64,000 nt of DNA from Porcincola intestinalis (GTDB lineage Bacteria > Bacillota > Clostridia > Lachnospirales > Lachnospiraceae). This document shows positions 25,264-34,854 of this stretch, one piece after another. The stretch is taken from the NCBI RefSeq assembly GCF_009696445.1, contig NZ_VULZ01000003.1:186001-250000 (forward strand), given 5' to 3'. Position 1 is the first letter of the stretch; the number at the start of each line of letters is the position of its first letter. The notes beneath the pieces were generated by a model that did not search any database, was not told the DNA's origin, and saw only the letters and a program-made list of their open reading frames with translations. Made by a program: the position numbers and the translations under genes.

Positions 25264-25494
25264 TCATTGAAGGATATCAACGATCACTTTCTTGTCGTCT
25301 CTGGAAGCAGCAGCCTTCACGACGGAGCGGATGGCTTTCGCAATTCTGCCCTGTTTTCCGATCACCTTGCCCATATCAGACGGGGCAACCTTCAGCTCAA
25401 CCAGGATTGATCTCCCGCTTTCCTTCTCCGTAACCTCAACTTCTTCAGGGTGTTCGACAAGAGCCTTTGCAATTGTTTCCACTAACTCTTTCAT
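25264..25494 (-). CDS. khpA: RNA-binding KH-domain protein KhpA
   Basis: KhpA is a small RNA-binding protein that pairs with KhpB and affects cell division in streptococci. The 76-residue single KH domain has the GxxG loop GKQG within DMGKVIGKQGRIAKAIR and the start KELVETIAKALVEHPEEV. It follows rpsP by 16 bases and is followed by a terminator. Confidence 0.93.
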   Translation of the reverse strand: MKELVETIAKALVEHPEEVEVTEKESGRSILVELKVAPSDMGKVIGKQGRIAKAIRSVVKAAASRDDKKVIVDILQ

Positions 25495-25510
25495 CGGCGT
25501 CCCCTTCGTC

Positions 25511-25756
25511 TTATTTTACGATTCCGGCGATTTTAAAAAGCTTGCCTACGACTGCGGTCGGCTGAGCGCCGTTGCTGAGCCACTTCTTTGCCTCCTCCTC
25601 ATTGATGTGGAAGGTGCTCGGATCGGTGTTCGGATCATAGGTTCCGATCTCTGCGATGCACTTGCCATCGCGCGGTGATCTGGAATCCGCGACAACGATT
25701 CTGTAATGCGGAGTCTTCAACTTTCCTGTTCTTCTGAGTCTGATCTTGACTGACAT
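25511..25756 (-). CDS. rpsP: 30S ribosomal protein S16
   Basis: Ribosomal protein S16, 81 residues, with the conserved start [20 protein letters not shown] (key part), [19 protein letters not shown] and the [10 protein letters not shown] segment. It lies between ffh and khpA as in most Firmicutes. Confidence 0.96.
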   Translation of the reverse strand: MSVKIRLRRTGKLKTPHYRIVVADSRSPRDGKCIAEIGTYDPNTDPSTFHINEEEAKKWLSNGAQPTAVVGKLFKIAGIVK

Positions 25757-25960
25757 GTTTCATTCCTCCAAAAATAAGATTGATGCTTGTAATGATTCTA
25801 TGTGAAAATGCGCATCTGCGCATATTCATCCGTTCTTGTATTCCTGCCTGTGGCCTGTACGAATGTCTGTCTGGTCTCCGGCGTCCGCCTGCTGATTTCA
25901 CCGGCTCCGTCTTTTTGCAGCACGGCCGTCCGGCTCTCCTTACACCGAACACACGCTTGT

Positions 25961-27337
25961 TCAGAACGGGAGTCTCATGCCTCCCAGACCGCCCATCCCG
26001 CCAAAGCCTCGGCGCTTTTTTCCGCCCTTCAGCATATTGCCATACTGCTTCATCAGCTTTCTGGACTGTTCAAACTGCCTGCACAGACGATTGACCTCGT
26101 CAATCGATACGCCTGCTCCCTTTGCTACCCTTGCCCGCCTTGACGGGGTCAGGATATCCGGATTGGACCGTTCTTTCGGCGTCATGGAGTAGATGATGGC
26201 CTCGGTTCTCGCCATGGCCTTCTCGTCGATCGCATCTTCAAACTGCGACATCTGAGACGTGCTGACCCCGGGGATCATCGACAGCACGGACTTCATACCG
26301 CCCATTTTCTTCATCTGGTCCATCGAAGCCAGATAGTCGTCAAATCCGAAGGACGCCTTGCGGAGCTTCTGCTCCATCGCCCTTGCCTGTTCCTCGTTGA
26401 CATTCTGCTGGGCTTTCTCAATCAGCGTCATCACATCGCCCATGCCGAGGATTCTTGATGCCATGCGATCCGGGTAGAATTGCTGAAGATCATCCAGCTT
26501 CTCACCCATCCCGACATAGAGGATCGGCTTCCCGACCGTCGCACGGATCGAGAGCGCTACGCCGCCTCGTGTGTCACCGTCGAGCTTTGTGAGGATCACA
26601 CCGTCGATTCCGACCTTCTCCTCGAATGCGGAAGCCACATTCACAGCATCCTGTCCGGTCATCGCATCCACAACAAGGATGGAGTCATCGACTGTGACCT
26701 TCTCCTTGATCTCATGCAGCTCGTCCATCATATCCTTGTCGATCTGCAGACGGCCTGCTGTATCAAGAATTACGATATTGTACCCGTTCTGCTGAGCATA
26801 GCCGACCGCGTTCTTCGCGATGTCAGGCGGCAGGAATTCATGCTTGTCGTCCCAGTAGACGTCAATTCCGATCTTCTCAGCATTGACCTGCAGCTGCTTC
26901 ACCGCAGCCGGTCTGTAGATATCAAGGCCGGCCAGAAGAGGCCTGTAGCCTCTGCTTTTGAGCTTCGCCGCGAGCTTTGCGGATGTGGTTGTCTTCCCGG
27001 CTCCGTTCAGTCCCATCATCATGATGACCGTCATCGAGGTCTGCGGGTTCAGCTTCAGATCAACCATCTCTGATCCCATAAGAGACGTCAGCTCATCACT
27101 GACAATCTTGATCACCATCTGACCGGGATTCAGGCCATTCATGACATCCGCGCCGACCGCCCGATCCTGCACATCCTTCATGAAGCTCTTGACGACCTTG
27201 AACGAAACATCCGCCTCCAGGAGCGCCAGCTTGACCTCCTTCAGCGCGCTTTTGACATCTTCCTCCGTCAGCTTTCCCTTCTTGCGGAGGTTTTTGAAGA
27301 TATTCTGAAGTTTATCCGACAAACTCTCGAATGCCAT
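25961..27337 (-). CDS. ffh: Signal recognition particle protein Ffh (SRP54)
   Basis: Ffh binds 4.5S RNA and hydrophobic signal sequences and docks with FtsY. The 458-residue protein has an N domain, the G domain with GLNGAGKTTTSAKLA (G1), DTAGRLQID (G3) and TKLDGDTRGG (G4), and the Met-rich M domain with the conserved GVSTSQMSQFEDA region and Gly/Met-rich tail GGMGGLGGMRLPF. FtsY is encoded at 29,224-30,171 in this window. No SRP RNA gene was recognised. Confidence 0.96.
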   Translation of the reverse strand: MAFESLSDKLQNIFKNLRKKGKLTEEDVKSALKEVKLALLEADVSFKVVKSFMKDVQDRAVGADVMNGLNPGQMVIKIVSDELTSLMGSEMVDLKLNPQTSMTVIMMMGLNGAGKTTTSAKLAAKLKSRGYRPLLAGLDIYRPAAVKQLQVNAEKIGIDVYWDDKHEFLPPDIAKNAVGYAQQNGYNIVILDTAGRLQIDKDMMDELHEIKEKVTVDDSILVVDAMTGQDAVNVASAFEEKVGIDGVILTKLDGDTRGGVALSIRATVGKPILYVGMGEKLDDLQQFYPDRMASRILGMGDVMTLIEKAQQNVNEEQARAMEQKLRKASFGFDDYLASMDQMKKMGGMKSVLSMIPGVSTSQMSQFEDAIDEKAMARTEAIIYSMTPKERSNPDILTPSRRARVAKGAGVSIDEVNRLCRQFEQSRKLMKQYGNMLKGGKKRRGFGGMGGLGGMRLPF

Positions 27338-27405
27338 TCACTGCCTCCTCTCAGGCTGTCTGCCTCCGGTTCTTACCCATCCCGGAAAGATCTCAATCCC
27401 GGACG

Positions 27406-27744
27406 TCACAGCTCATTCAAAATCCGGTCACAGATCTGTCTGACGCTGCCGGCACCTGTTCCGACGCCCTCTCCGTCCTCACACATCTGTCGGATCTGAA
27501 GCGCTTCCTTCCGTATTTTCAGAAAGCGTTCCACCAGATGAAGCTTTGACTCATACTCCCTCAGCTGCGCGTCCACGCGCCTTACCAGGTCATGGATGCC
27601 CTGCCTGCTGACACCGTACTGCGCCGCAGCCTCACTCAGGGACAGGTCGCCAAGGATGACATCGCCAAATACCTGTTTCTGATGCTCGGTCAGAAGCTCG
27701 CCGTAGAAATCAAAGAGCATCGTCTGCTCGACAATCTTTTCCAT
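27406..27744 (-). CDS. ylxM: YlxM family DNA-binding protein
   Basis: YlxM is a small sigma-70 region-4-like helix-turn-helix protein encoded with ffh; it is thought to modulate SRP. The 112-residue sequence has LFDFYGELLTEHQKQVF, the HTH SLSEAAAQYGVSRQGIHDLV and a coiled-coil continuation. The promoter places the transcription start only about 11-12 bases before the ATG, so the leader is very short and holds just AGGTGAT as ribosome site. Confidence 0.92.
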   Translation of the reverse strand: MEKIVEQTMLFDFYGELLTEHQKQVFGDVILGDLSLSEAAAQYGVSRQGIHDLVRRVDAQLREYESKLHLVERFLKIRKEALQIRQMCEDGEGVGTGAGSVRQICDRILNEL

Positions 27745-27761
27745 TGAACATCACCTGCGTA

Positions 27762-27790
27762 AGAATACAGGATAATCAAAAAGGTGTCAA
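27762..27790 (-). promoter_or_regulatory. Sigma-A type promoter for ylxM-ffh-rpsP operon
   Basis: TTGACA (27,785-27,790) and TATTCT (27,762-27,767) on the minus strand with a 17-base spacer. The -35 box lies in the descending arm of the ilvA terminator hairpin. Confidence 0.75.
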
Positions 27791-27811
27791 GTATTTTTTC
27801 TTGACACCTTT
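27778..27811 (-). terminator. Intrinsic terminator after ilvA
   Basis: AAAGGTGTCAAG (27,780-27,791) pairs perfectly with CTTGACACCTTT (27,800-27,811) across an 8-base loop, followed on the minus strand by TTTTT. The same DNA carries the -35 box of the next promoter. Confidence 0.85.
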
Positions 27812-27889
27812 CTTACCTTTCTCACTCCCGGATTTTGCTCCTGAAGGGAACGTTCCCCGGCTGCCATCCCTATGGAATGCCTGTCCTCC

Positions 27890-29110
27890 TTACAGGGCAG
27901 CATCCTCCATCCTGGGCTCGAAGCCCGCCTCCCGAACCTTCTTCAGGATCATCTCCTTGTGCTCCGTTCCGAATGCCTCCAGCGTGATTGTCAGCTTGAC
28001 CGCCGCGCTCCGGTTGGTCGTTACAAACTGGTTGTGTGCCAGACGGATGACATTGCCCTGCGCCTGTGCGATGGCGGTTGCAACCTTGACAAGACTGCCC
28101 GGCTTATCCGGCAGCATCACTGAGAACGTGAAGATCCGGTCTCTCTGGATCAGTCCTCTCTGCACAACGGAGGACATCGTGATGACATCCATATTGCCGC
28201 CGGACAGAACGGAGACAACCCGCTTGTCCTTCACCTTGAGATGCCGCAGCGCCGCGACCGTCAGGAGTCCGGAGTTTTCCACGATCATCTTGTGGTTCTC
28301 GACCATATCAAGGAAGGCCACGATCAGCTCGTCGTCATCAACCGTGATGACCTCATCGATATTCTTCTGAAGATAGGGGAACACATGCTCGCCCGGTGTC
28401 TTTACGGCTGTCCCGTCCGCAATGGTGCTGACTGTCGGAAGTGTAACAACATGTCCGGCCTTCAGAGAAGCCGAAAGGCATGCTGCCCCTGATGGTTCGA
28501 CACCGATCACCTTGATGTTCGGGTTCAGCATCTTTGCCAGCGTGGACACACCTGTCGCCAGTCCGCCGCCTCCGACAGGAACCAGGACATACTCTACAAG
28601 CGGAAGGTCCTTGAAGATCTCCATCATGATTGTCCCCTGGCCGGTAGCAACGGTCGGATCATCAAAAGGATGGACGAAGGTATAGCCCTTCTCCTGCGCA
28701 AGCTTCAGCGCATAGGCACAGGATTCATCGTACACATCCCCGTACAGAACAACCTCCGCTCCATATGAGCGGGTCCGGTTGACCTTGATCAGCGGTGTCG
28801 TCGTCGGCATGACGATGGTCGCATGGCAGCCATACTTTCTCGCAGCATAGGCGACTCCCTGGGCATGGTTCCCCGCCGATGCCGTGATCAGGCCCTTCTT
28901 CCTGTCCTCCTCGCTCATCGTCGAAACCTTGTAATACGCACCGCGAATCTTATAGGCACCCGTCACCTGCATGTTTTCCGGCTTCAGCCATACCTTGTTT
29001 CCGCACTGGCTGCTGAAGTAATCACTGTAGACAAGCCTTGTGTCTTCCGTGACCTGCCTTACGATCTGTGAGGCTTCCTCAAAGGCCTCCCTTGTCAGCA
29101 TCTTTTTCAT
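27890..29110 (-). CDS. ilvA: Threonine ammonia-lyase (threonine deaminase)
   Basis: PLP enzyme converting threonine to 2-oxobutyrate and ammonia. The 406-residue protein has the PLP lysine in TGAYKIRGAYYK, the SAGNHAQGVAYAA loop, the phosphate-binding PVGGGGLATG and a single C-terminal ACT domain (from PDKPGSLVKVATAIAQ). The short one-ACT form fits the catabolic/TdcB-like and many clostridial IlvA proteins rather than the two-ACT E. coli enzyme, so the symbol is approximate. Start at 29110 was chosen for the GGAGGAGG region upstream. It is the last gene of the yceD-ftsY operon, ending at a strong terminator. Confidence 0.88.
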   Translation of the reverse strand: MKKMLTREAFEEASQIVRQVTEDTRLVYSDYFSSQCGNKVWLKPENMQVTGAYKIRGAYYKVSTMSEEDRKKGLITASAGNHAQGVAYAARKYGCHATIVMPTTTPLIKVNRTRSYGAEVVLYGDVYDESCAYALKLAQEKGYTFVHPFDDPTVATGQGTIMMEIFKDLPLVEYVLVPVGGGGLATGVSTLAKMLNPNIKVIGVEPSGAACLSASLKAGHVVTLPTVSTIADGTAVKTPGEHVFPYLQKNIDEVITVDDDELIVAFLDMVENHKMIVENSGLLTVAALRHLKVKDKRVVSVLSGGNMDVITMSSVVQRGLIQRDRIFTFSVMLPDKPGSLVKVATAIAQAQGNVIRLAHNQFVTTNRSAAVKLTITLEAFGTEHKEMILKKVREAGFEPRMEDAAL

Positions 29111-29223
29111 CTCGAATAAGCCTCCTCCGGCTGCCTGAATGCCGTTTCTCCGCCTCCGGCGGTTTCCCCGCAACCGCTCGGCAGAACTGCAGCTGCCGTG
29201 TTCTTCGCGCCTGTCCGCCTGTC

Positions 29224-30171
29224 TCAAAGGTCCGACTTTTTGACATCGAACAGCGCGTTTACAAACTGGTCTGCGTCAAACTTCTGCAGATCATCAACCC
29301 GTTCTCCAACTCCGATGTACTTCACCGGGATTCCCAGCTCAGAGTGAATTGCGATCGCGATGCCGCCCTTCGCCGTCCCGTCAAGTTTCGTCAGAATAAT
29401 ACCGGTCACATTGGTGACTTCCTTGAATTCTCTGGCCTGCGCCAGCGCATTCTGCCCGGTTGTTCCGTCCAGAACCACCAGCGTTTCCTTGTAGGCTTCC
29501 GGATACTCTCTGTCAATGATCCGGTTGATCTTTCCCAGCTCCGCCATGAGGTTCTTCTTATTATGAAGACGCCCTGCCGTGTCGACGAGCAGGACATCCG
29601 CGTCCCGCGCCTTCGCCGCCGCGATGGCATCGTAGACAACCGAGCCCGGATCCGATCCTTCCTGTCCGCTGATCATCGGCACATCTGTCTTTCTGGCCCA
29701 GATATCAAGCTGCTCTCCTGCCGCGGCGCGAAATGTATCCGCCGCAGCCAGGACGACCTTTCTGCCTTCCTGCTTCAAAAGACCGGCCAGCTTGCCGATG
29801 GATGTCGTCTTGCCGACGCCATTGACCCCCACCACAAGGACAACACTCTTCTCATGCTCAAACCGGTAGTCCGCCTGTCCGACATTCATCTCGTCCCTGA
29901 TGCTCTGCAGCAGCAGCTCCCTGCACTGGGCGGGTTTTCTGACATGCTGCTCCTTCACCTTCTGCTTCAGGTGATTCAGAATGGAGGTTGTCGCACCGAT
30001 GCCGACATCCCCCATGACCAGGATCTCCTCGATCTCATCGTAAAAATCGTCATCGATCGATGTGTATCCAGACAGGGCATCCTCCACACTGCTGCCGAGA
30101 TTGTCCCTTGACTTGGTCAGCCCCCGGACGAGTCTGCTGAAAAACCCTCCCTTTTTTTCCGATCCTGCCAT
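29224..30171 (-). CDS. ftsY: Signal recognition particle receptor FtsY
   Basis: FtsY is the membrane-associated GTPase receptor for SRP. The 315-residue protein has a short N-terminal region ([18 protein letters not shown]), N domain, G1 [15 protein letters not shown], the [13 protein letters not shown]3 region and [11 protein letters not shown]4. It lacks the long acidic A domain, as in other Firmicutes. It starts 16 bases after smc stops; upstream in-frame starts overlap the smc end. Confidence 0.95.
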   Translation of the reverse strand: MAGSEKKGGFFSRLVRGLTKSRDNLGSSVEDALSGYTSIDDDFYDEIEEILVMGDVGIGATTSILNHLKQKVKEQHVRKPAQCRELLLQSIRDEMNVGQADYRFEHEKSVVLVVGVNGVGKTTSIGKLAGLLKQEGRKVVLAAADTFRAAAGEQLDIWARKTDVPMISGQEGSDPGSVVYDAIAAAKARDADVLLVDTAGRLHNKKNLMAELGKINRIIDREYPEAYKETLVVLDGTTGQNALAQAREFKEVTNVTGIILTKLDGTAKGGIAIAIHSELGIPVKYIGVGERVDDLQKFDADQFVNALFDVKKSDL

Positions 30172-30187
30172 GAATCCTGCTCCCTTC

Positions 30188-33100
30188 TCACGCATCAAGC
30201 TTGTCAGCCACCAGGTCAACGGAAACCAGTGCCGAGATTCCTTTCTCCTGCATGGTAATCCCGTAGAGCCTGTCAGCCGCGGTCATGGATCCGCGTCTGT
30301 GAGTTATGATAATGAACTGGGTATGCTTTGTCAACTTGCGCAGATACTGGGCATAACGCTCCACATTGTTCTCATCCAGCGCCGACTCGATCTCATCAAG
30401 CAGGCAGAACGGGGACGGTTTCAGGTTCTGAATTGCAAACAGAAGAGCAATGGCAGCCAGTGATTTCTCCCCGCCGGAGAGCTGCATCATGTTCTGGAGC
30501 TTCTTTCCCGGCGGCTGGGCAATGACCCGGATACCGGCGTCCAGGATATCCACGCCCTCCTCCAGCTCCAGCGTTCCCTTCCCGCCGCCGAAAAGGTCCC
30601 TGAATGTGCGGTCAAACTCGGTCTGGATCATCGAGAACTGTTCCTTGAACCGGTCCCGCATGCCTTCATCCAGATCCTTGATAATCTTCTCAAGGTCCGC
30701 TGCAGATTTCACCAGATCCTCATGCTGGGCAGAGAGGAATTCGAATCGCTGTGACAGCTCGCGGTACTCCTCGATCGCCCCGACATTGACACTTCCAAGC
30801 TGGCGGATATCATGGCGAAGCTCGCCGATACGCTTTTTCATCTCCGTAAGACTTCCCAGATCATCCCGCTTGAGCTCTCTGCAGGCAACCGGAGTCAGCT
30901 CATACTCCTCCCAGAGGTATGCGATGTCCTTCTCCCGGTCAGCCTTCATCTTCTCGATCTGCTGTTCCAGCCGGAAGACCTCCCTGTCCAGATATGTGCT
31001 GTGCTCCGCAAGCTGCTCCCGCTCGGTAAAGAAGGTCTTCTGCTTTTTCTCCTTCTCATCTCTGCGCGCTGTCAGCTGCTGAAGCTCTTCCTTCAGCTGT
31101 GCCTCCCTCTCCTGCTCCTTCTGCGCCTGCTCCTTCAGACTGCCGATCTTCTCTTCCTTGTCCGCCTTCGAGGCTGCCTGATTCCGGAGCGTTTCCTCGA
31201 TCCCGTCCCGCTCCATTTCCCGCGCATGTATTTCTTCCCGAAGCCGTTCCTGATTCTGTGTGATGAATGTCCGCTCCTGACCGCTTCCGGCCAGCTGAAC
31301 CTGCAGCCTGGAGAGCAAGGTATCCGCCTCTGCCGCACTCCTCTTTTGCGCATCAAGCTCCTTCGTCCGGCTGTCGATGTCGTCATTGAGCGCCTTCTGG
31401 GACGCATCCGACTGCTTCAGACTGTCACCGCTGACATCATGCTGTGCCTTGAGGCTTTCACGCTGACGGACGATCTCCTCCCGCTGGGCATTGATCTGCG
31501 CAAATGCATCCTGCGTCTTCTGAATGCGAAGATCCACATCCTGCATCTTCATCTTCAGGGTTCCGAGATCATAGCTGCTCTGCTGGATCTTCCCGGTCAC
31601 CGCGGCAATCTCCTCCCTGAGATGATTTCTGCGGTCGTGCGCCTGCTCCACCTCCTTCTCAAGGCTGTCAAGCGCCTGCTTTTTCTTCGAAAGCGCACGC
31701 GAAAGATCATCAATCTCCCGGCGCCTTCCAAGCAGGTTGCTGCTTGAGCGGAAGGCACCGCCGGTCATCGAGCCGCCCGGGCTGAGCAGCTCGCCGTCGA
31801 GCGTCACAATCCGGATCGAATAGTGATATTTTCTTGCGATCGCCACCGCGTGGTCAATCTGGTCGACGACAAGCGTCCTTCCGAGAAGATGCCCGGCGAG
31901 CTGCCGGAACATATCCCGGCAGGTGACAAGCCCGGAGGCAAGCCCGACCACACCCGGCTCATTCAGCGCACTCTTCTGGGAGAAGTCCTGGGCCTTCATC
32001 GCCGTCAGCGGGAGAAATGTCGCTCTTCCGAACTTATTCTCCTTCAGAAAAGCAATCATGCTCTTGGCTGTCTGCTCGTTGTCGGTGACAATGTTCTGAA
32101 TGGAACCGCCGAGCGCCGTCTCAACTGCCAGCTCATATTTCTTCGTGGTCTGGATCAGGTCCGCGACCACGCCCAGTATCCCCGGGAAATGATCCTTCTG
32201 CTCCATGACTCTGCGAATCGAGCCGCCGTAGCCCTCATACCGCTCCGTCATTGATCGGAGCGTCTCGAAGCGGGCACTCTGTCTCTGATAATCTTCCCTG
32301 GCCTGCGCCAGCTTCTCATTTCCGGATGCAAAGGCTTCCTGCGCGTCATTGAGGTCCAGATTCAGCTTTCTGGAGCGGAGCTTCAGATCTCCTGCCTCCT
32401 GTTCGGCGCCGGTCCGCTGCTCCTCAAGCTCCTTCCTGGAGGTTGTCTCCTCCTTCTCGTCGCTCTTCAGAACCAGCTCGCGCGCATTCAGCTGCGCCTC
32501 CTGAACGGAGAGCTGCTCCATCAGTGTCTCCGCTCTCTGCCTGTCGGTCTGGATATCGGTCCGCTCGCCGAGCAGCCGGATGATCTCCGACTTCTCCTCC
32601 TCAATCTTCTGGCTGAGCGCCTCCATCTTCTCCTGAAGCGCTTTTCTGGAGCTCTCCTGCTCAGCTTTCTGTGCCTCAAGTTTCAGGACAGACTCATCGA
32701 GCGCCTGAAGGCGGCTGACCGACTCCCCCAACTTTTCCTTTCGCTCCTCAATCTCCGAGGACAGTCTGTCCCTCCGCTCTCCCTGCTCCTTCTGGCCTGA
32801 TTCCAGTGCACGGATCTGCTCAAGCAGAAGCTCTGTCTGGCCTAGAACCTGCTGGCGTGACAGCCTGGCGGCGTTCATTTCCTCACTGAGGGCGGTCATC
32901 CTTCCAGCGTCCTCCTTCAGCTCTGCCTCCAGCTTCTCATACCGTTCCTTCGTCTCCTCAAGCTTTCTTCCGGCTTCCTCGAGCTCATCCTTCGCCACGC
33001 TCAGCTTTTGATCCGTCTCCTCAAGGGCAGTCTCTGACTTTTCACTGCTGAGCAGGAACACATTGGCATCGAGTGCCTTCAGGCTGTCTCGTTTTTCAAG

Positions 33101-33745
33101 ATAGACCCTGGCCTTCTCGGACTGCTTTTTCAATGGCCCGACCTGGCGCTCAAGCTCCGAGAGAATGTCGTTGACGCGGACAAGGTTTGCCTGCTCGCTC
33201 TCGAGCTTCTTCAGCGTGGAGGCTTTCCGGTGCTTGTACTTCACAATGCCGGCCGCCTCGTCGAACAGCTCCCGTCGTTCGTCCGGTCTTCCATTCAGGA
33301 TCTTCTCGACCTGACCCTGCCCGATCAGCGAATAGCCCTCCTTTCCGATTCCGGTATCGAAAAAAAGCTCCTGCACATCCCGCATCCGCACTTCGGTTCC
33401 GTTGATCAGATACTCACTCTCGCCGGAGCGGTACAGCCGTCTGGCAACCGTGACCTCATCATACTCAACCGGAAGAAGATGGTCCGCATTGTCAAAGGTA
33501 ATCGAGACGTAGGCATAGCTCATCGGCTTTCTGGTCTGCGTCCCCGCAAAGATGACGTCCTGCATCGAGCCGCCTCTGAGGGACTTGGCACTCTGCTCTC
33601 CGAGCACCCACCGGATCGCATCGGAAACATTGCTCTTTCCCGAACCATTCGGTCCTACAACTGCCGTAATGCCGTTGTGGAACTGAAACAGGATTCTGTT
33701 TGCAAAGGATTTAAAACCCTGAACTTCAAGAGATTTCAGATACAT
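30188..33745 (-). CDS. smc: Chromosome segregation protein SMC
   Basis: SMC is the ATPase of the condensin-like complex with ScpA/ScpB. The 1185-residue protein has Walker A GPNGSGKSN (about residue 32), two long coiled-coil arms rich in Glu/Lys/Gln, a hinge around residues 515-670 (GYGGSIRRVM, then GGAFRSSSNLLGRR after it), the signature LSGGEKSLAAIALLFA and Walker B CLLDEIESALDE near the end. Walker B reads DEIESALD where most SMCs have DEVDAALD. Start at 33745 (YLKSLEVQGFKSF) is the family start; the longer frame is not supported. Confidence 0.96.
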   Translation of the reverse strand: MYLKSLEVQGFKSFANRILFQFHNGITAVVGPNGSGKSNVSDAIRWVLGEQSAKSLRGGSMQDVIFAGTQTRKPMSYAYVSITFDNADHLLPVEYDEVTVARRLYRSGESEYLINGTEVRMRDVQELFFDTGIGKEGYSLIGQGQVEKILNGRPDERRELFDEAAGIVKYKHRKASTLKKLESEQANLVRVNDILSELERQVGPLKKQSEKARVYLEKRDSLKALDANVFLLSSEKSETALEETDQKLSVAKDELEEAGRKLEETKERYEKLEAELKEDAGRMTALSEEMNAARLSRQQVLGQTELLLEQIRALESGQKEQGERRDRLSSEIEERKEKLGESVSRLQALDESVLKLEAQKAEQESSRKALQEKMEALSQKIEEEKSEIIRLLGERTDIQTDRQRAETLMEQLSVQEAQLNARELVLKSDEKEETTSRKELEEQRTGAEQEAGDLKLRSRKLNLDLNDAQEAFASGNEKLAQAREDYQRQSARFETLRSMTERYEGYGGSIRRVMEQKDHFPGILGVVADLIQTTKKYELAVETALGGSIQNIVTDNEQTAKSMIAFLKENKFGRATFLPLTAMKAQDFSQKSALNEPGVVGLASGLVTCRDMFRQLAGHLLGRTLVVDQIDHAVAIARKYHYSIRIVTLDGELLSPGGSMTGGAFRSSSNLLGRRREIDDLSRALSKKKQALDSLEKEVEQAHDRRNHLREEIAAVTGKIQQSSYDLGTLKMKMQDVDLRIQKTQDAFAQINAQREEIVRQRESLKAQHDVSGDSLKQSDASQKALNDDIDSRTKELDAQKRSAAEADTLLSRLQVQLAGSGQERTFITQNQERLREEIHAREMERDGIEETLRNQAASKADKEEKIGSLKEQAQKEQEREAQLKEELQQLTARRDEKEKKQKTFFTEREQLAEHSTYLDREVFRLEQQIEKMKADREKDIAYLWEEYELTPVACRELKRDDLGSLTEMKKRIGELRHDIRQLGSVNVGAIEEYRELSQRFEFLSAQHEDLVKSAADLEKIIKDLDEGMRDRFKEQFSMIQTEFDRTFRDLFGGGKGTLELEEGVDILDAGIRVIAQPPGKKLQNMMQLSGGEKSLAAIALLFAIQNLKPSPFCLLDEIESALDENNVERYAQYLRKLTKHTQFIIITHRRGSMTAADRLYGITMQEKGISALVSVDLVADKLDA

Positions 33746-33879
33746 AGAATCGGATTCCTGATAATAGAAAATGGGCGTGGCGCATCGCACCAACGCCCCC
33801 GGCCAGATGAGTCTGGCTCTCTGTGATTGAGATGCAAAAACCAAAAACCTGCGGGCTGACCGTGAGAAATGATACCGCG

Positions 33880-34596
33880 TCAGCTGATCCGCACTCCCTG
33901 TTTTTTCAGCTGCAGAAGGGTGTTGTAGGCGGCCTCCTGCTCCGCTGCTTTTTTCGTGCTTCCGGTTCCCTGTCCGTAGGTTCCGCCGTCGATCACCACC
34001 TCGACGGAAAAGTGCTTGTCGTGGTCCGGTCCCTCCTCGCCTGTCAGGACATAGGAGATCTCCGAATCCGGTTTTCGCTGAACGACCTCCTGCAGGATGG
34101 TCTTGCTGTCTACAAACAGCTTTTTATGCTCCGCGTCATCCATAATGAAACGGTCGATGAAGGTTTTTGAAGGCTCCAGGCCACCGTCCAGATAGATGGC
34201 GCCAATCACCGCCTCAAGTGCATCGGAAACGATTGAATTTCTTCTCCTGCCGCCAGTCAGTTCCTCGCCCTTTCCGAGGTTCAGATAGCCGGGCAGCCCG
34301 AACTGCCGTGCACAGAGTGCAAGGGTCGGTTCACATACAATGCTCGCGCGGAACTTTGTCAAATCGCCCTCCGGCATCTCCGGGTATTTTCTGTATAGAA
34401 AATCGGAACTGCATACCTCCAGGACACTGTCACCGAGGAACTCCAGCCGCTCATTGTCCCGGGCACCCTCCTCACGATGTTCATTCGCATAAGAACTGTG
34501 ACAGAGTGCCTGGAACAGCAGCTGCCTGTCCCGAAACGGATAGCCGATCACACCTTCCAGCTTCCGCAGCTTCTCTGCCTCTGCCGCTGAGATCAT
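33880..34596 (-). CDS. rnc: Ribonuclease III
   Basis: RNase III cleaves double-stranded RNA during rRNA and mRNA processing. The 238-residue enzyme has the signature NERLEFLGDSVLEV (metal-binding Glu/Asp), DALEAVIGAIYLDGG with the second acidic set, and a C-terminal dsRNA-binding domain ending TKKAAEQEAAYNTLLQL. Start at 34596 (ISAAEAEKL) has GAGGTGA upstream. It lies between acpP and smc, the common Firmicute order. Confidence 0.95.
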   Translation of the reverse strand: MISAAEAEKLRKLEGVIGYPFRDRQLLFQALCHSSYANEHREEGARDNERLEFLGDSVLEVCSSDFLYRKYPEMPEGDLTKFRASIVCEPTLALCARQFGLPGYLNLGKGEELTGGRRRNSIVSDALEAVIGAIYLDGGLEPSKTFIDRFIMDDAEHKKLFVDSKTILQEVVQRKPDSEISYVLTGEEGPDHDKHFSVEVVIDGGTYGQGTGSTKKAAEQEAAYNTLLQLKKQGVRIS

Positions 34597-34606
34597 GGCT
34601 TTCACC

Positions 34607-34852
34607 TCACTTGACCGCCTTGGCAATCGCGTCTGCAGCATCGCCGACGGTCACGATCTTCTCCGCTTCTTCTGTTGGAATCTGGATGCTGAACTCTTCC
34701 TCCAGTCCCATGATGATCTGGAAAACATCCAGGCTGTCCGCCCCGAGGTCGTCCCTGAAGGTCGTCTCCGGCTTGATCTCGTCTACATCCACGCTCAGAA
34801 CATCAGCAATGATCTGCTGCAGCTTCTCAAATTCCACGCTGTTTCCTTCCAT
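34607..34852 (-). CDS. acpP: Acyl carrier protein
   Basis: ACP carries growing fatty acyl chains on 4'-phosphopantetheine attached to Ser in the GADSLDVFQ motif, which is intact. The 81-residue acidic protein ([15 protein letters not shown] start, [15 protein letters not shown] end) is normal in length. ATG at 34852 has AAGGAG seven bases upstream; a GTG five codons later is an alternative. It begins directly after plsX. Confidence 0.95.
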   Translation of the reverse strand: MEGNSVEFEKLQQIIADVLSVDVDEIKPETTFRDDLGADSLDVFQIIMGLEEEFSIQIPTEEAEKIVTVGDAADAIAKAVK

Positions 34853-34854
34853 CC

